Positions 1 to 11,477 of a stretch of DNA of 64,000 bases are shown in pieces. A model generated the notes under the pieces. The model was given only the letters and a program-made list of their open reading frames with translations, ran no database searches and had not been told where the DNA came from. The translations under genes were made by a program, and so were the position numbers. The stretch is from Liolophura sinensis (lineage: Eukaryota; Mollusca; Polyplacophora; Chitonida; Chitonidae), in contig NC_088296.1 in NCBI RefSeq assembly GCF_032854445.1, positions 25,181,897-25,245,896 of the forward strand, in the 5' to 3' direction. The first letter of the stretch is position 1. Each line of letters starts with the position of its first letter.

Positions 1-590
1 TATGAGTGAACTCAGCATTGATATTTTCTATCAACGACAGTTGTATATGAGTGAAGTCAGCATTGATATTTACTATCAACAACGACAGTTGTATATGAGT
101 GAAGTCAGCATTGATATTTACTATCAACAACGACAGTTGTATATGAGTGAAGTCAGCATTGATATTTACTATCAACAATGACAGTTGTATATGAGTGAAG
201 TCAGCATTGATATTTTCTATCAACGACAGTTGTATATGAGTGAAGTCAGCATGGATATTTACTATCAACAACGACAGTTGTATATGAGTGAAGTCAGCAT
301 TGATATTTACTATCAACAACGACAGTTGTATATGAGTGAAGTCAGCATGGATATTTACTATCAACAATGACAGTTGTGTATGAGTGAAGTCAGCACTGAT
401 ATTTACTATCAACAATGACAGTTGTGTATGAGTGAAGTCAGCATTGATATTTACTATCAACAATGACAGTTGTATATGAGTGAAGTCAGCACTGATATTT
501 ACTATCAACAATGACAGTTGTCTATGAGTGAAGTCAGCATGGATATTTACTATCAACAATGACAGTTGTGTATAAGTAAAGTCAGTATCG
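1..590. repeat. 48-bp tandem array (window edge)
   Basis: About 13 copies of a 45-48 bp unit around AGTGAAGTCAGCATTGATAT, spaced mostly 48 bp (two of 45 bp). The array is cut by the window edge. Length divisible by three makes an apparent 61-codon repeat ORF, which is not a gene. Confidence 0.95.
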
Positions 591-1064
591 ACATTCAGAT
601 GTACAGACGTCCTCACTCATTTGTACATCAATGAGGTTCGAGTCCATAAGGTTGTACAGGAGTAATGTTTGTGACTGATCACACATGTGGAGGATTAGTG
701 TTAATATTGGTACAGCTGTACTCATTTGAAGTTTGTGGTCGATGACACTCCGTACAGGAGTGGAGTCAGTATTTACAAATTTGTACATTTACACGAGTAA
801 AATCAGTGATGATACTCAGTTGTGAAAAAAGTAAAAGTAACATTTCTGACACTCAGATGCACAGGGATGAAGTGTAATTTACAGTTGCAGTGAAGTTACC
901 GTAGCCACGCAGTTGTCATGGAGTCCAAAACTAAATGGTACTACAGTATCTTGTACAACAGTGAAGTTGTGTAGACATTATCTTGTACAGAAGTTAAGCT
1001 GTCATGAACATTAAGTTGTTGTGAAGTCTATACAGACTCTTGAGATATGACAGCTCACACTCAG
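591..1064. repeat. Degenerate remnant of the 48-bp array
   Basis: Recurring but diverged motifs such as CACTCAG.TG, CAGTTGT and GTGAAGT occur at irregular spacing between the clean 48-bp array and the 96-bp array. No gene is seen. Confidence 0.6.
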
Positions 1065-1535
1065 TTGTAGTGAAGTCCACGCAGATGATATCTTGTACAC
1101 CAGTGAGGTTGTGCAAACACAATCTTGCCCAGAAGTGGGGCTGGTAGACACTCAGTTGTACTGTAGTAAAGTCCATGCAGATGGTATCTTGTACACCAGT
1201 GAAGTTGTGCAAACACAATCTTGCCAGAAGTGGGGCTGGTAGACACTCAGTTGTACTGTAGTAGAGTCCATGCAGATGGTATCGTGTACACCAGTGAAGT
1301 TGTGTAGGCACAATCTGGCACAGAAGTGGGGCTGGTAGACACTCAGTTGTACTGTAGTGAAGTCCACGCAGATGGTATCGTGTACACCAGTGAGGTTGTG
1401 CAAACACAATCTTGCACAGAAGTGGGGCTGGTAGACACTCAGTTGTACTGTAGTAAAGTCCATGCAGAAGTTATCTTGTACACCAGTGAGGTTGTGTAGG
1501 CACAATCTGGCACAGAAGTGAGGCTGGCATATGTG
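1065..1535. repeat. 96-bp tandem array
   Basis: About five copies with GTAGACACTCAG starting at 1144, 1239, 1335 and 1431 (period 95-96). The length is twice the 48-bp unit upstream and the half-units share CAGTTGT...GTGAAGT, suggesting a dimerised derivative. Minus-strand ORFs here are by-products of a 32-codon period. Confidence 0.9.
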
Positions 1536-1797
1536 CTCAATTGTACAGGAGCGATATAAGTGGTGGACACACCTTTCAACCCAAACTGCTTTGTTCCACA
1601 ATATCAAATGATTTTTTGTGACTTGGTATGATGTGACAAGACTATCACTGAGAAAATTTCCACACCTTTTTGGTGCTTTTCTGCACTACACAGTTACAGC
1701 TGTTTATAAAGTGTATTCCAATATGTATAGTCAATGAATTCTGCATAAACATGCCTTTGAAATTTTGACCTATGTCTTGCTGGTCCAATCATGATCA

Positions 1798-2145
1798 AAT
1801 GACCCGAAGAACTTGCTTTTTCGATATCCACACCTCATCAAGCCAAAGCAGTACAATCAGGTGTCGTCCACATTTCAGCAAGTCTGCTGGAGACTTGTAC
1901 AATCACCAGTCCTCCTTCTACAAGCCTTCATGCTTACATCAGAAGTATGTGATATGTCACGGCTGCAGAAAGTCAGAAATCTGCAAATCTCCCCATGCTG
2001 GAGATTCATACTATTCTCTGAAAGCCACAAAAAATGCTTGGAGAGTGTGAAGGAAAGTCTTAAATCCATTGCCTTTCAGAACACATCCCCCTCTCGGTAT
2101 GCATGCTCAGTTCAATGTGCATACTCTGTCCATGTTCACGCTTGA
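1798..2145 (+). CDS. Unidentified open frame
   Basis: About 115 codons open on the plus strand, ending at TGA near 2145. It has non-repetitive, amphipathic composition: VCWRLVQSPVLLLQAFMLTS, then EVCDMSRLQKVRNLQISP and KCLESVKESLKSIAFQNT. No early ATG is present in this frame, so it could only be an exon or a relic. No homology is recognised. Confidence 0.2.
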   Translation, partial: NDPKNLLFRYPHLIKPKQYNQVSSTFQQVCWRLVQSPVLLLQAFMLTSEVCDMSRLQKVRNLQISPCWRFILFSESHKKCLESVKESLKSIAFQNTSPSRYACSVQCAYSVHVHA

Positions 2146-4862
2146 GCATGTTCTGTTGTGCAGGCGTTTATTCTGTCTGTCTTTTCGCTCGTCTGTCATG
2201 TCTGTTTGTCAATTGTAACTCCTTTCTCACCATAGCGTTCTGATCACAGATGTGTCTACAACAAGAGAAGAGACAACTACAGTAGAGTATAAATATAACG
2301 GAAATTAAAAAAAACAAAAAACATACTACTTCAGAACTAAGTTTTAACTGCAAAATGCTTAAACATAATGCAAAAACTAGTTTTACTAAAACAGAGACAA
2401 ATGTGGAAAATCATGTTACTCAAATACTCATAGGGTATAACAAAAAAAGTGCTTAAACAAAATTTCCAATTTTGACTTCAGTTTAAACTGGCTGTGTTCA
2501 ATTGGCCCCTCTGGTCTGCAGTGAATGTCATGTCTAAACATCTTAAACCAAAATACAGATTTGAAAACTGCAGTTCTATTAAGTCTTCATATGTATTTAC
2601 CCATCAAATTTAGTCTGTCCACCTTGATTTTAAATCAGTGAATAAATTTAGATCTGAAATTTTCCTTTTTTTAAGCATGACAAATTCTAAAAAGAAAAAA
2701 AAAAGGTTGATAAATGGTTTATTGTAACACCTAAATGCTACAGAACAAACTACAGAACAACCATTAGTGTATCAGTGGTGTTATGGAACATTGCTACTCT
2801 GCATGTAACGTGTAACACGAACGTAACACTACAAGGAAATGAACGTTACACTGTAACTGCAAGAAATAAGATGAAAAACTCAGAACATGTTCTAAAAAGT
2901 AAAAATCAGCATTAGTGTCAAAACTGAGCAGTAATGATCTGCCCCAAGTTACTGAAAATTGCTAACCAAAATTAACATGAAAATAATTAACAAAGCCTAA
3001 CCTTGGTACAGTGTGGGCCTTATTATAGAGACAGTAAAACGGAAATAAAATTTCTGATGAATATAAAATGTAACATTGAAGTTATCTGTTTCTGTAACAT
3101 ACACATCAGTTTAAACATGTTAGATTTTTACATCTTAGTCAACGTTGTTCATAACTCCAACTAGCGCTGACCACCTAGAAGTAAAACACAAAACTCTCAT
3201 GACATAAGATATTCAAAGACACCTTATCTTAAAATTCTAGTTGCACCATTTAACAATTTTCAATTTCAACTTAATAACTGACAGCCATTGAAAGAAAAGA
3301 GAAAGTGACACACATAATGCCATAAGGAGAAAAACATTTTGCGGACTTGCACAGACTTCACGTTTAAATGTATCCAATTCAAAGCAATTACTTGTTCATC
3401 TGCCGTCATGAGTGCTTGCACATGTAGTATTTATGGGTTGTATGTTGGAACACCTGAATCCCACAAGATACTGAACAGCATGGTCATTATCCTTGGTATG
3501 AAATAATTACCAGTAAACATCTCAGATGACCAAACAATCGTGAAAATGCCACAGAGACTGGCGAAAGACCATGCGTAAATTAACATCGCAATATTGATAC
3601 AGGAATGCATGTCTTGAAGATACAACTATTCTAAAATGTTGTGATGCTCTTCTAGAGGATATTTCACTAACATGCAAAGCCAGTCAGTTTTATGGGTGGA
3701 GGAAAGCTGAGAGACTGGCATAAACCACTGACCATTGGCAAGTATGGCAGAGTACATGTAATTCACACAGACAACTAAACATTTTGTCCTTCCACAGTTA
3801 GTGGAACTTTCAAAACCAGCTGAACTGTTTTTTTTTTTTCAAAACAAGGAGAATAAATTTACTCTCTTTCTACATGTATAAATTACAAAAAGGTATGGGT
3901 AGTCTGCCAAATGGACATTTACACACTGTATAGGATCCACGACCACACATAATTAATTCACCAAATTTGATCGATCAAAGTTTGGGGTATGAAATTTTCT
4001 CTCAAAGACATGTCGCCTCTTATACAGGAGCTTGATCATAAAAGAAAGAAATTTCCAAATAAAGTTTAATGTTTTAATATATATTGTAAATCCTTTTCAA
4101 GCTCTAAAGCCATTTTTCAGTAGAATTTATGCACACAATTAATGCCAAATATGATTTGTGTTAAATCATTAAAAATGTGAACTTCATAAAACTGTGCAAA
4201 TTATTTTTCTACACCCTATAGTTCTCCCAGGACGTTTAAAAATATTGGTTGCAGAGGTGGTTGAAAAAATAGGGTACACAGTATAGGTTTAGCAACTTTG
4301 AACAATTATTTTCCTGTACAAAATATCACAAAATTAGGATTAAAATTTTGCTTCTTTGTTTTATAGTACAGACCCATGCACCAGGTTAGAGATAGAAAAC
4401 CATCCAAACTAGACGACACCATCATGCTTCCCACCATAACAACTACAAGTTCGTCTGGCTTCAGCATCACTCCACACAGCATGCACATACATACATGGTT
4501 AAGTACAACCTGAACTTTCGCCCATGAATGTGCCTTTTTTAGCGACAAATAACGTCAAAGGAATAGAAAATGTTACTTCTAGAGTTGAAACTTTTTTTAT
4601 CCCATGTAGGATAATATCTGACCTTCCCAACAAACCTCTGGAAATACCTTTCCATGATTAATAACACTTTCAGAATCAGGTAAAAAATTTTCAACTTTTA
4701 GTCATGTGCGAAAGTTTAGGTATTTTACCATATATTTCTTCAACAAGTTTACATCCAGCCAAACAATCCCTAAGTTGTCAAATAATTGTATTAAATAGGG
4801 ACATATGACCTTATTAATGCTACAACCAGTTCTATAATCGAAGTTACCCAAAAGCCTATCAC
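2146..4862. other. AT-rich stretch without a recognised gene
   Basis: No coding signal on either strand; the short hydrophobic ORFs look like chance. 3660-3760 resembles the second SINE-like repeat type (CAGTTTTATGGGTGGAGGAA). 4600-4730 resembles the dispersed repeat seen at 23845 and 61875. Confidence 0.6.
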
Positions 4863-5045
4863 CAAAGTGGTCGCTGTGAGTTCAAGTCCAGTTCGTGTTG
4901 GCTTCCTCTCCGTACGTGAGAAGGTCAGGCAGCACCCTGCGGAAGGTCATGGGTTTCCTCCCACTATAATGCTGGTCCCCGTCGTGTAAGTGAAATATTC
5001 TGAGTAAGGTGTACAACACCAACTAAATAAATTAATAAATAAATA
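4863..5045 (+). mobile_element. SINE copy, 5'-truncated
   Basis: Contains a B-box-like GTGAGTTCAAGTCCAG, then GGTTTCCTCCCAC, AAGTGAAATATTC and a TAAATAAAT tail. The tRNA-like A box is missing. Confidence 0.85.
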
Positions 5046-7189
5046 ATCAAAGTTCAGACAGGTCTTATCAATGTTACACATTACCTTAATCTTAGACCAG
5101 AATTATAAGGTTTAAAGTGATATAAATATTTTTTTTAATAAGCCAAAAAGAAATAAAAAAGTGAATAGTTGAGAAAGTGTTTTCAACCATTATAAGCTGG
5201 GAAAGGAGTAAAATGAAATGAAATGTTTTTCCCAAAAATATTCTGCTTCTGCACATTTATAAACCTACATGTGTTTATATGAAGAGGGTCTGGTTCTGTA
5301 CTTGAGAATGTTTCACTGTGTTTAAAAGTTGAGAAAAGCTGGTTTACCTCAAAACCCTAAATACCTGGAAGTGGATTTGAACATTCAAACACCTTTGTGC
5401 GCAATGGCTCAGTTTCTTGTATACACTGTTGAAGACAGTTTGTTATTCTCCTTAGAATTTCATGAAAACAAAACAGCCTCTACTGGCAGTTTGTTTACAC
5501 AAGTTCAAGGCCATGACAGGGATATTAGACTTATGGGAATTTAGATGAGAAACTTTGGCTTATCAAATGTATCGCACAAACTTCATAAAAATACCGACCA
5601 TTCTGCACTAAATAACCTGCAGCCATGAGCATAGTTCCAATTGATAATGTGTATGCAAGGGAAAAAGTGTCTTTAAAAAATGGGTCATGGTCAATGGTAA
5701 AACAAAGAATTTTGAGTAGACTAGTAACGTCTGATAAATTGCAGTTAACATCACTGGTTTTGTAGTTAATATTTTTTTTGTTACTTTACCTAATTCTGCT
5801 TAAGTCATAGTGCTCGAGGGCGTGTAATTTGCTAAGGTTCAAACATTTGGATGAACAGTTAGAATAAAACCCTAACTGACGTAAATTGACAAGAGGCCGC
5901 ACTTCACCAGTTACGCGTGACTAATTGCCAGATATCACACTGTCCTCATTGCTCTGTTTTACTCTCTAGGCAGCACGACTTACTATATTTTCTACATGAC
6001 CATTAAAAATGCTCATGTGCACGTACGTGGTACAAGTTTGAAGAATTCAGGAGATAGTCTTTAAAAGCCTACCACAAAATAATTAAATGAATTTTGTGAC
6101 CTTGACAAAAAATCAATAGGATCTTCACGAACGACCTACCAATGTGCATGTGGTCTAAACATGGTAAAACTGGCTACAACCCTTCACGAGGCCGTATGTT
6201 TACAAAGACACAGAGGGCTGGATGGACACCAATGGCTACCACATGTTCAATACTTCTTCACCACATTTCAGGTGAGAGGTAAAAATAATTTGTTTATCTA
6301 CATCTTTACTACAACTATTGTATCAAAAAAAAAAGAGTTACATACAACAGAAATGTTTAGTTTTAATATGAACTAAATTACACGTCTTGAACTCCAGAGG
6401 TAAATTACACACCCGGATGTAAAATCTATCTTTACAGTACATAATCAAAACTGTTTTTACACAAATATACAACGAAAAACTTTATCCACACAAAAAATAA
6501 TTCAGAGCCTGATATCATGGAGAGACAGACGACTAGACAGACAAACAGACAGACAGACAGATAGATAGACAGACAACAGGAATATGTTAAAAGTACCAAT
6601 GTACTTATATATGAGCGCTCTACTTGAGTGGATGAAGTTAGTACAGACGATTCACCATGAAAGACAACACCAAAATGTTAGTGAAAAGCATTTCATTACC
6701 AACCTGATTCATAATCACTGTAATATGGGAAGAAAAACAAAAGGAAAAAAATAAAGGGAAGGCATATGAAAAACAACTCAAACCGTGAACAGTGAAGACA
6801 TAAAAAGGTCAACTGGAATGGTAAGAAAAAAAAAAAAAACAAGCAACAAATCAAATTTCTAAATGCTAAACCATTAATGTCTGCGTCATGGCTGTCAAAA
6901 GAACACTGCAACATTACCATGTTCTCAATCTATAGCACTGCTCTGTTTCCATGGACATGAGATTACTTGTCTGTTAATTCTTCTGAAAAAGGGAGTAACA
7001 TAAATATCCCCAAGAGTTTCCACAGACTATGTCCAATTCTTAGCCCACAGCAATGTTCCATTTTTCTAGGGCATCAAGCAAAAATTAATAGCTGTGGTAA
7101 ACTGACGGTGTAGTAAAATCGCGGTAGTCAACGCAGGGACCCTAGAAACTCTGTTAAGCAATCACATAAGGAAACCGCATGTCCGTGGA
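5046..7189. other. AT-rich stretch, one exon-like island
   Basis: No recognised gene. A (GACA)n/(GATA)n microsatellite lies at about 6536-6576. A GC-richer island at 6160-6276 ends in a consensus-like CAG|GTGAGA on the plus strand but has no convincing acceptor. Confidence 0.5.
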
Positions 7190-7910
7190 AACACAGCCTA
7201 TATCGTATGCCTAGTAATGATCCGTTCCCAAACCACAGTATTTGCTTAATATTCAACAAAGCCAATTCCCAAACTACAGTATACTGTACGTGTTTAGTAA
7301 TGAACAGTTTCGGAATCACGGTACGCTGTTTGCTTCGTGCGTTTCAAACCCACAGTATACTGTATATGTTTAGTGCTTAGTATGTAACATGTTTCCGATC
7401 CACAGTATACTGTATATGTTTAGTGCTTAGTATGTAACATGTTTCCGATCCACAGTATACTGTATATGTTCAGTGCTTAGTACTGAACATGTTTCCAATC
7501 CACAGTATACTGTATATGTTTAGTGCTTAGTATGTAACATGTTTTCAATCCACAGTATACTGAATATGTTTAGTGCTTAGCACTGAACATGTTTCCAATC
7601 CACAGTATACTGTATATGTTTAGTGCTTAGTACGTAACATGTTTCCGATCCACAGTATACTGTATATGTTTAGTGCTTAGTACTGAACATGTTTCCAATC
7701 CACAGTATACTGTATATGTTTAGTGCTTAGTACTGAACATGTTTCCAATCCACAGTATACTGTATATGTTTAGTGCTTAGTACTGAACATGTTTCCAATC
7801 CACAGTATATTGTATATCCTTCATCAATGAAGCTGTTCCTGACCTACAGTATACTGTATATCCTTCAGCAATGAAGCTGTTCCTGAACTACAGTATACTG
7901 TAAGCTTTAC
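7190..7910. repeat. 50-bp tandem array with a palindromic core
   Basis: Ten copies at exactly 50-bp spacing (CACAGTATAC at 7351, 7401 ... 7801), each with the perfect palindrome CAGTATACTG or a variant. Degenerate units flank it at 7220-7340, and two 45-bp variants lie at 7830-7905. Confidence 0.95.
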
Positions 7911-9580
7911 AGTTAAGCTGTTTGTTGTTTTTATAAGCAAATTCTACCAGTTAATCAAGAGAACCAATTCTCTATTAAAGAAAAATATAAAAGATTTCTA
8001 TGACAAGACTTTTTCACTTCCAACTGAAACTGTAAAGACAAATGTATCAGGTAGATGAGAAATGGTCCATAAAATCCTATTAGACATTTGCATTTTGTTC
8101 TTCATAATCACATATGTGTTAGCTTCTATTTAACAGCAGGTTGAGATATCAGCATTTGTCACCTGTTTGCTATCACCCCCCCCCCCCCCTCCGATGTGAG
8201 AAAACAACACACAAGAGGACAAAAAAAACAAAACAAACGTGACAGGCTTTCTCTGCTTTGACTTGTCTGAGAGCTTGTTCATGTATATGTCTATTCACAA
8301 TTCATCAATCAGCCCTGGTACACCAACATGTACACAGGGTTGTGTACATCTCTGTAAGCCCTAATTCTTCAACCTTTTCAACCACCTCTGCAACCACTCT
8401 TTTGAAACTTTCTGAAAAAACTATGAAGTCTGTAGAAATAATCTGCACCGTTTATGCAGCTAGGGTCGTTCGTGACACACACAAATTATTTTTAGCCTTC
8501 TTTTCACAATAATTGTATGCATAAATTCCACATAAAAAAAGTTCTTCAGTGGTTGAAAAGGGTAAAGATTTACAGCGTATTACTGCATTCAACAGTCACA
8601 TGACATATTCAGTGTGTATAGCACATGCTGTGAGATCTTTTTCTTTTTGGCTGATATTTTATGCCTTGTTCAGTAATATTTTCACTTATAAGACAGCGGC
8701 TTGGATAACTGGTGAAGGAAACCAGAGTGTTTGGAACAATCCACACTCCTTGTGCAGGTACCTGACAAACCTCTCATATTACACGCATAAAAACCAGATT
8801 CAAACCAAGGAGAGCAGGGACGGTCTCTGCCACTCTGTGACCATGGAGTGAGTGAGTGAGTGAGTGCGTGGGCTGTGGACAAATCAGCTGCAAGGGTCAT
8901 GAACTGAATTGATCAGAGTGATACATTATCAAGGTTATATCTCGTAAATTGTAGCGGCGTTCATACTGGGAAAAGACTCTGGAACAGATTTAAATTACAC
9001 TTTTTGAAAAAAATAAAAATAATAAAAATTTAAGTTTTTCTAGGGATTCACTTGATATTATACCCATGTCCTTTTAAATGGACATTGTCAATACCTGTAA
9101 CGTGTAGCTTACACACAAAACAAAATCACACATGCTTCTATACATGATTACATTGTCACTTTATTACAAAACAAAGGAAAGCAATGTCCCCCATTTCTCA
9201 TCCATCTACCACCCCACCCCTATCCCTTTACCTCACCCTCATTCAACCTCTTGTCCATCTCATAAACAGCCCGTACTGAAGAATAAGGAGTCACAAAGAA
9301 CACAACAAACTGTAATTTTTACTTTACAATGAAAGTCCTACGTTTAGTAAACAAACGAATACCTGATGTTCATAATACTGGGACAATTCTGATACCTGGC
9401 TAAGACGCAACATTTTCTGGTGGGTGTGGAGTGGTTGGATATGACGGCTTTCAAGAACTTAATTTGGTTTGAGTCCCTTATGTTAGCCCTTCATGTAAAT
9501 GATGTACGTTTGTGCTGTTACAAATTTCAGCGACAAATTAGAACTCTGATCATATAGGACTTATTCAGGATGGAAATTCA
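7911..9580. other. No gene; repeat fragments
   Basis: Contains a poly-C run near 8177-8190. At about 8640-8850 (minus) there is a copy of the second SINE-like type (AAACCAGAGTGTTTGGAAC, then CCTGACAAACCTC). The remainder is AT-rich with no coding signal. Confidence 0.55.
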
Positions 9581-9990
9581 TAGATTTAGCCAGAATTTGA
9601 AATCAGGCCACCTCATTTCCAATTTCCTCCTAGGAAATCCACTGGGACATCCATCTGACTAACCCATGGCCACAGAGTTGCTAGTGGTTTGGTCAAGTAG
9701 CACCCACAGGCGTATATTTAGCCAGAATTTGAAATCAGGCCACCTCATTTCCAATTTTCTCCTATTTTCCCCATCTCTCCCATGTTAATTTTGTCAGAAC
9801 AGAGCGTCTCAAAGACACTGGGACATCCATCTGACTAACCCATGGCCACAGAGTTGCTAGTGGTTTGGTCAAGTAGCACCCACAGGCGTATATTTAGCCA
9901 GAATTTGAAATCAGGCCATCTCATTTCCAATTTCCTCCTATTTTCCCAATCTCTCCCATGTTAATTTTGACAGAATAGGGCGTCACAAAG
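9581..9990. repeat. Long-unit tandem repeat
   Basis: TTTAGCCAGAATTTGAAATC occurs near 9583, 9718 and 9893, followed each time by CTCATTTCCAATTT. Two full copies share CACTGGGACATCCATCTGAC; the first is internally shortened. Confidence 0.85.
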
Positions 9991-10611
9991 ACACTGAGGC
10001 ATCACCTAGCTAAACCCATGCTCCCGTCCGAGTTTCCTGCAAGTGATTCCTGTAGGGTTCAACGTATGAACAACTCTGATAGACATGATATACTTCAGCA
10101 GGTCCTACTAAACAAGACATCCTTGTGATGTATTTGAAATCAGTCACCTGTAGTCTGTTTTTGCCATTACCACTCTGACTACAAACAATAAATTTTCACT
10201 TCCTTGTACATCAATCTAACAGACTGGTCAAAAAAAAAAGCCACACACACATAATCTTGCATGTGTAAATTCATCTCAAAGTTGCTGAAAAACAACTTTA
10301 AGGGAAAGTCACTACACTGTAGTAATACATGTATATACAGGTAGAGTCTGTATAGCTTAGGATGGTTCGGCAGATTGTAGATCAGCTAGCACTAAACATG
10401 GCGCAGGTGACAAGCTGGTTTTCAAGGATTAACCAAACTAAACTACAGAAACCATGACTTTCCAGGATGTTCAAAGTCTGCAAATGTTACTTTTTGGATT
10501 TCCAGATTTTTGAGTTTTTCAAGGTCTCTAGTTTCCCAACTTCTAATCAGCATTATGTCACAGAATGAATTATTAAAACTCACAACCATTTCACACATCA
10601 CAATAATGTTA

Positions 10612-10897
10612 TTTTTTTATGTGATTGGTGTTTTACGCCATACTAAAGAATATTTCACTTATATTTATTTATTTGATTGGTGTTTTACACCGTACTCAAG
10701 AATATTTCCCTTATAAGACGGCACAGCCCGGAGGAAAACCCATGACCATCCGCAGGTTGCTGGCAGACCTTCCCACTTACGGCCGGAGAGGAAGCCAGCA
10801 TGAGCTGGACTTGAACTCACAGCAACCGCATTGGTGAGACGTTCCTGTGTCATTACGCTGTGCTAGCGTGCTAACCAACTAAGCCACGGAGGTCCCC
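10612..10897 (-). mobile_element. Full-length tRNA-derived SINE plus an extra 3' fragment
   Basis: On the minus strand, GTGGCTTAGTTGGTTAGC (A box region) is followed by GTTCAAGTCCAG (B box), GCTGGCTTCCTCTCCGGCC, GGTTTTCCTCCGGGC and a CAAATAAATAAAT tail. A second partial 3' end abuts it at 10612-10658. The tail supplies the first AATAAA downstream of candidate exon 18. Confidence 0.9.
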
Positions 10898-11375
10898 CGT
10901 TAACGTTATATATGTATACACACACACCAGAAATACGTCCGTAAAAAGTGACTTTGGATTTAAATAGACTTCCACTCAAATTTAAACTTCTCCCTCACGG
11001 ATATATTTACATATAAATACATCTAGCATTATAATTTATAACCTGAATAGAGTTTGAATTTAAAATTAAACATTAAAAAATGGTGTACATGGGTCTCTCA
11101 AAGAATGGAGTTCCAGAATAAGAAGTCTGTCACACTGCACATGATAATAGTCTTTTCTATTTGTCCCACAGTACAGGTTCTTCCAGCCTATTTGTTTTCC
11201 TAATTCCTGATCAGGTGTTACAGGTGTAAAATACAGCAGAGAAAGTCAGGGTTAAGAAGAGCTCTGAGGAATCATTCAGGTATAAAGTGAGCAGGCAGGA
11301 CAGCAAACAGACAGACGGACAGGCTGACAGGCAGGCAGGCAGGATCACTGGCAGGTGGCTAGCAAAGGGAGCTTA
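10898..11375. other. Possible 3' UTR of PIP5K1
   Basis: No ORF. If exon 18 is right, this is 3' UTR on the minus strand. I find no AATAAA before the SINE tail at about 10665. A (GCAG/ACAG)-rich tract lies at 11290-11345. Confidence 0.3.
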
Positions 11376-11477
11376 TCAGCTATGTGTCGAGTTCAGGCCC
11401 ACTTTCACCAAAGAGTTCAGACGGACACTGCATGCTGGGATAACCTTGGCAAGCCGGGGATTGGTGGATAACGCCTG
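11376..11477 (-). CDS. Candidate PIP5K1 terminal exon 18
   Basis: An open stretch richer in GC than its surroundings, preceded by CTGTCCAACCGTCAG and a tandem CAGCAG acceptor. It continues exon 17 in phase 0 for 33 residues ([18 protein letters not shown], then [15 protein letters not shown]) to TGA at 11378-11376. I recognise no conserved C-terminal motif. A one-in-three phase match and a short ORF could be chance. Confidence 0.35.
   Translation of the reverse strand, partial: QALSTNPRLAKVIPACSVRLNSLVKVGLNSTHS

Noticed and set aside
1-590. CRISPR-like direct repeats (also at 22-23 kb, 41 kb, 54 kb)
   Set aside because: Units are contiguous tandem copies without unique spacers, in spliced eukaryotic DNA.
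3431-3625. Hydrophobic 64-codon minus ORF as a membrane protein
   Set aside because: Short, in AT-rich DNA where hydrophobic ORFs arise by chance; no neighbouring signals.
10800-10897. tRNA gene
   Set aside because: A-box and B-box-like motifs are present, but they are the head of a dispersed SINE, with no complete cloverleaf or anticodon arm that I could close.
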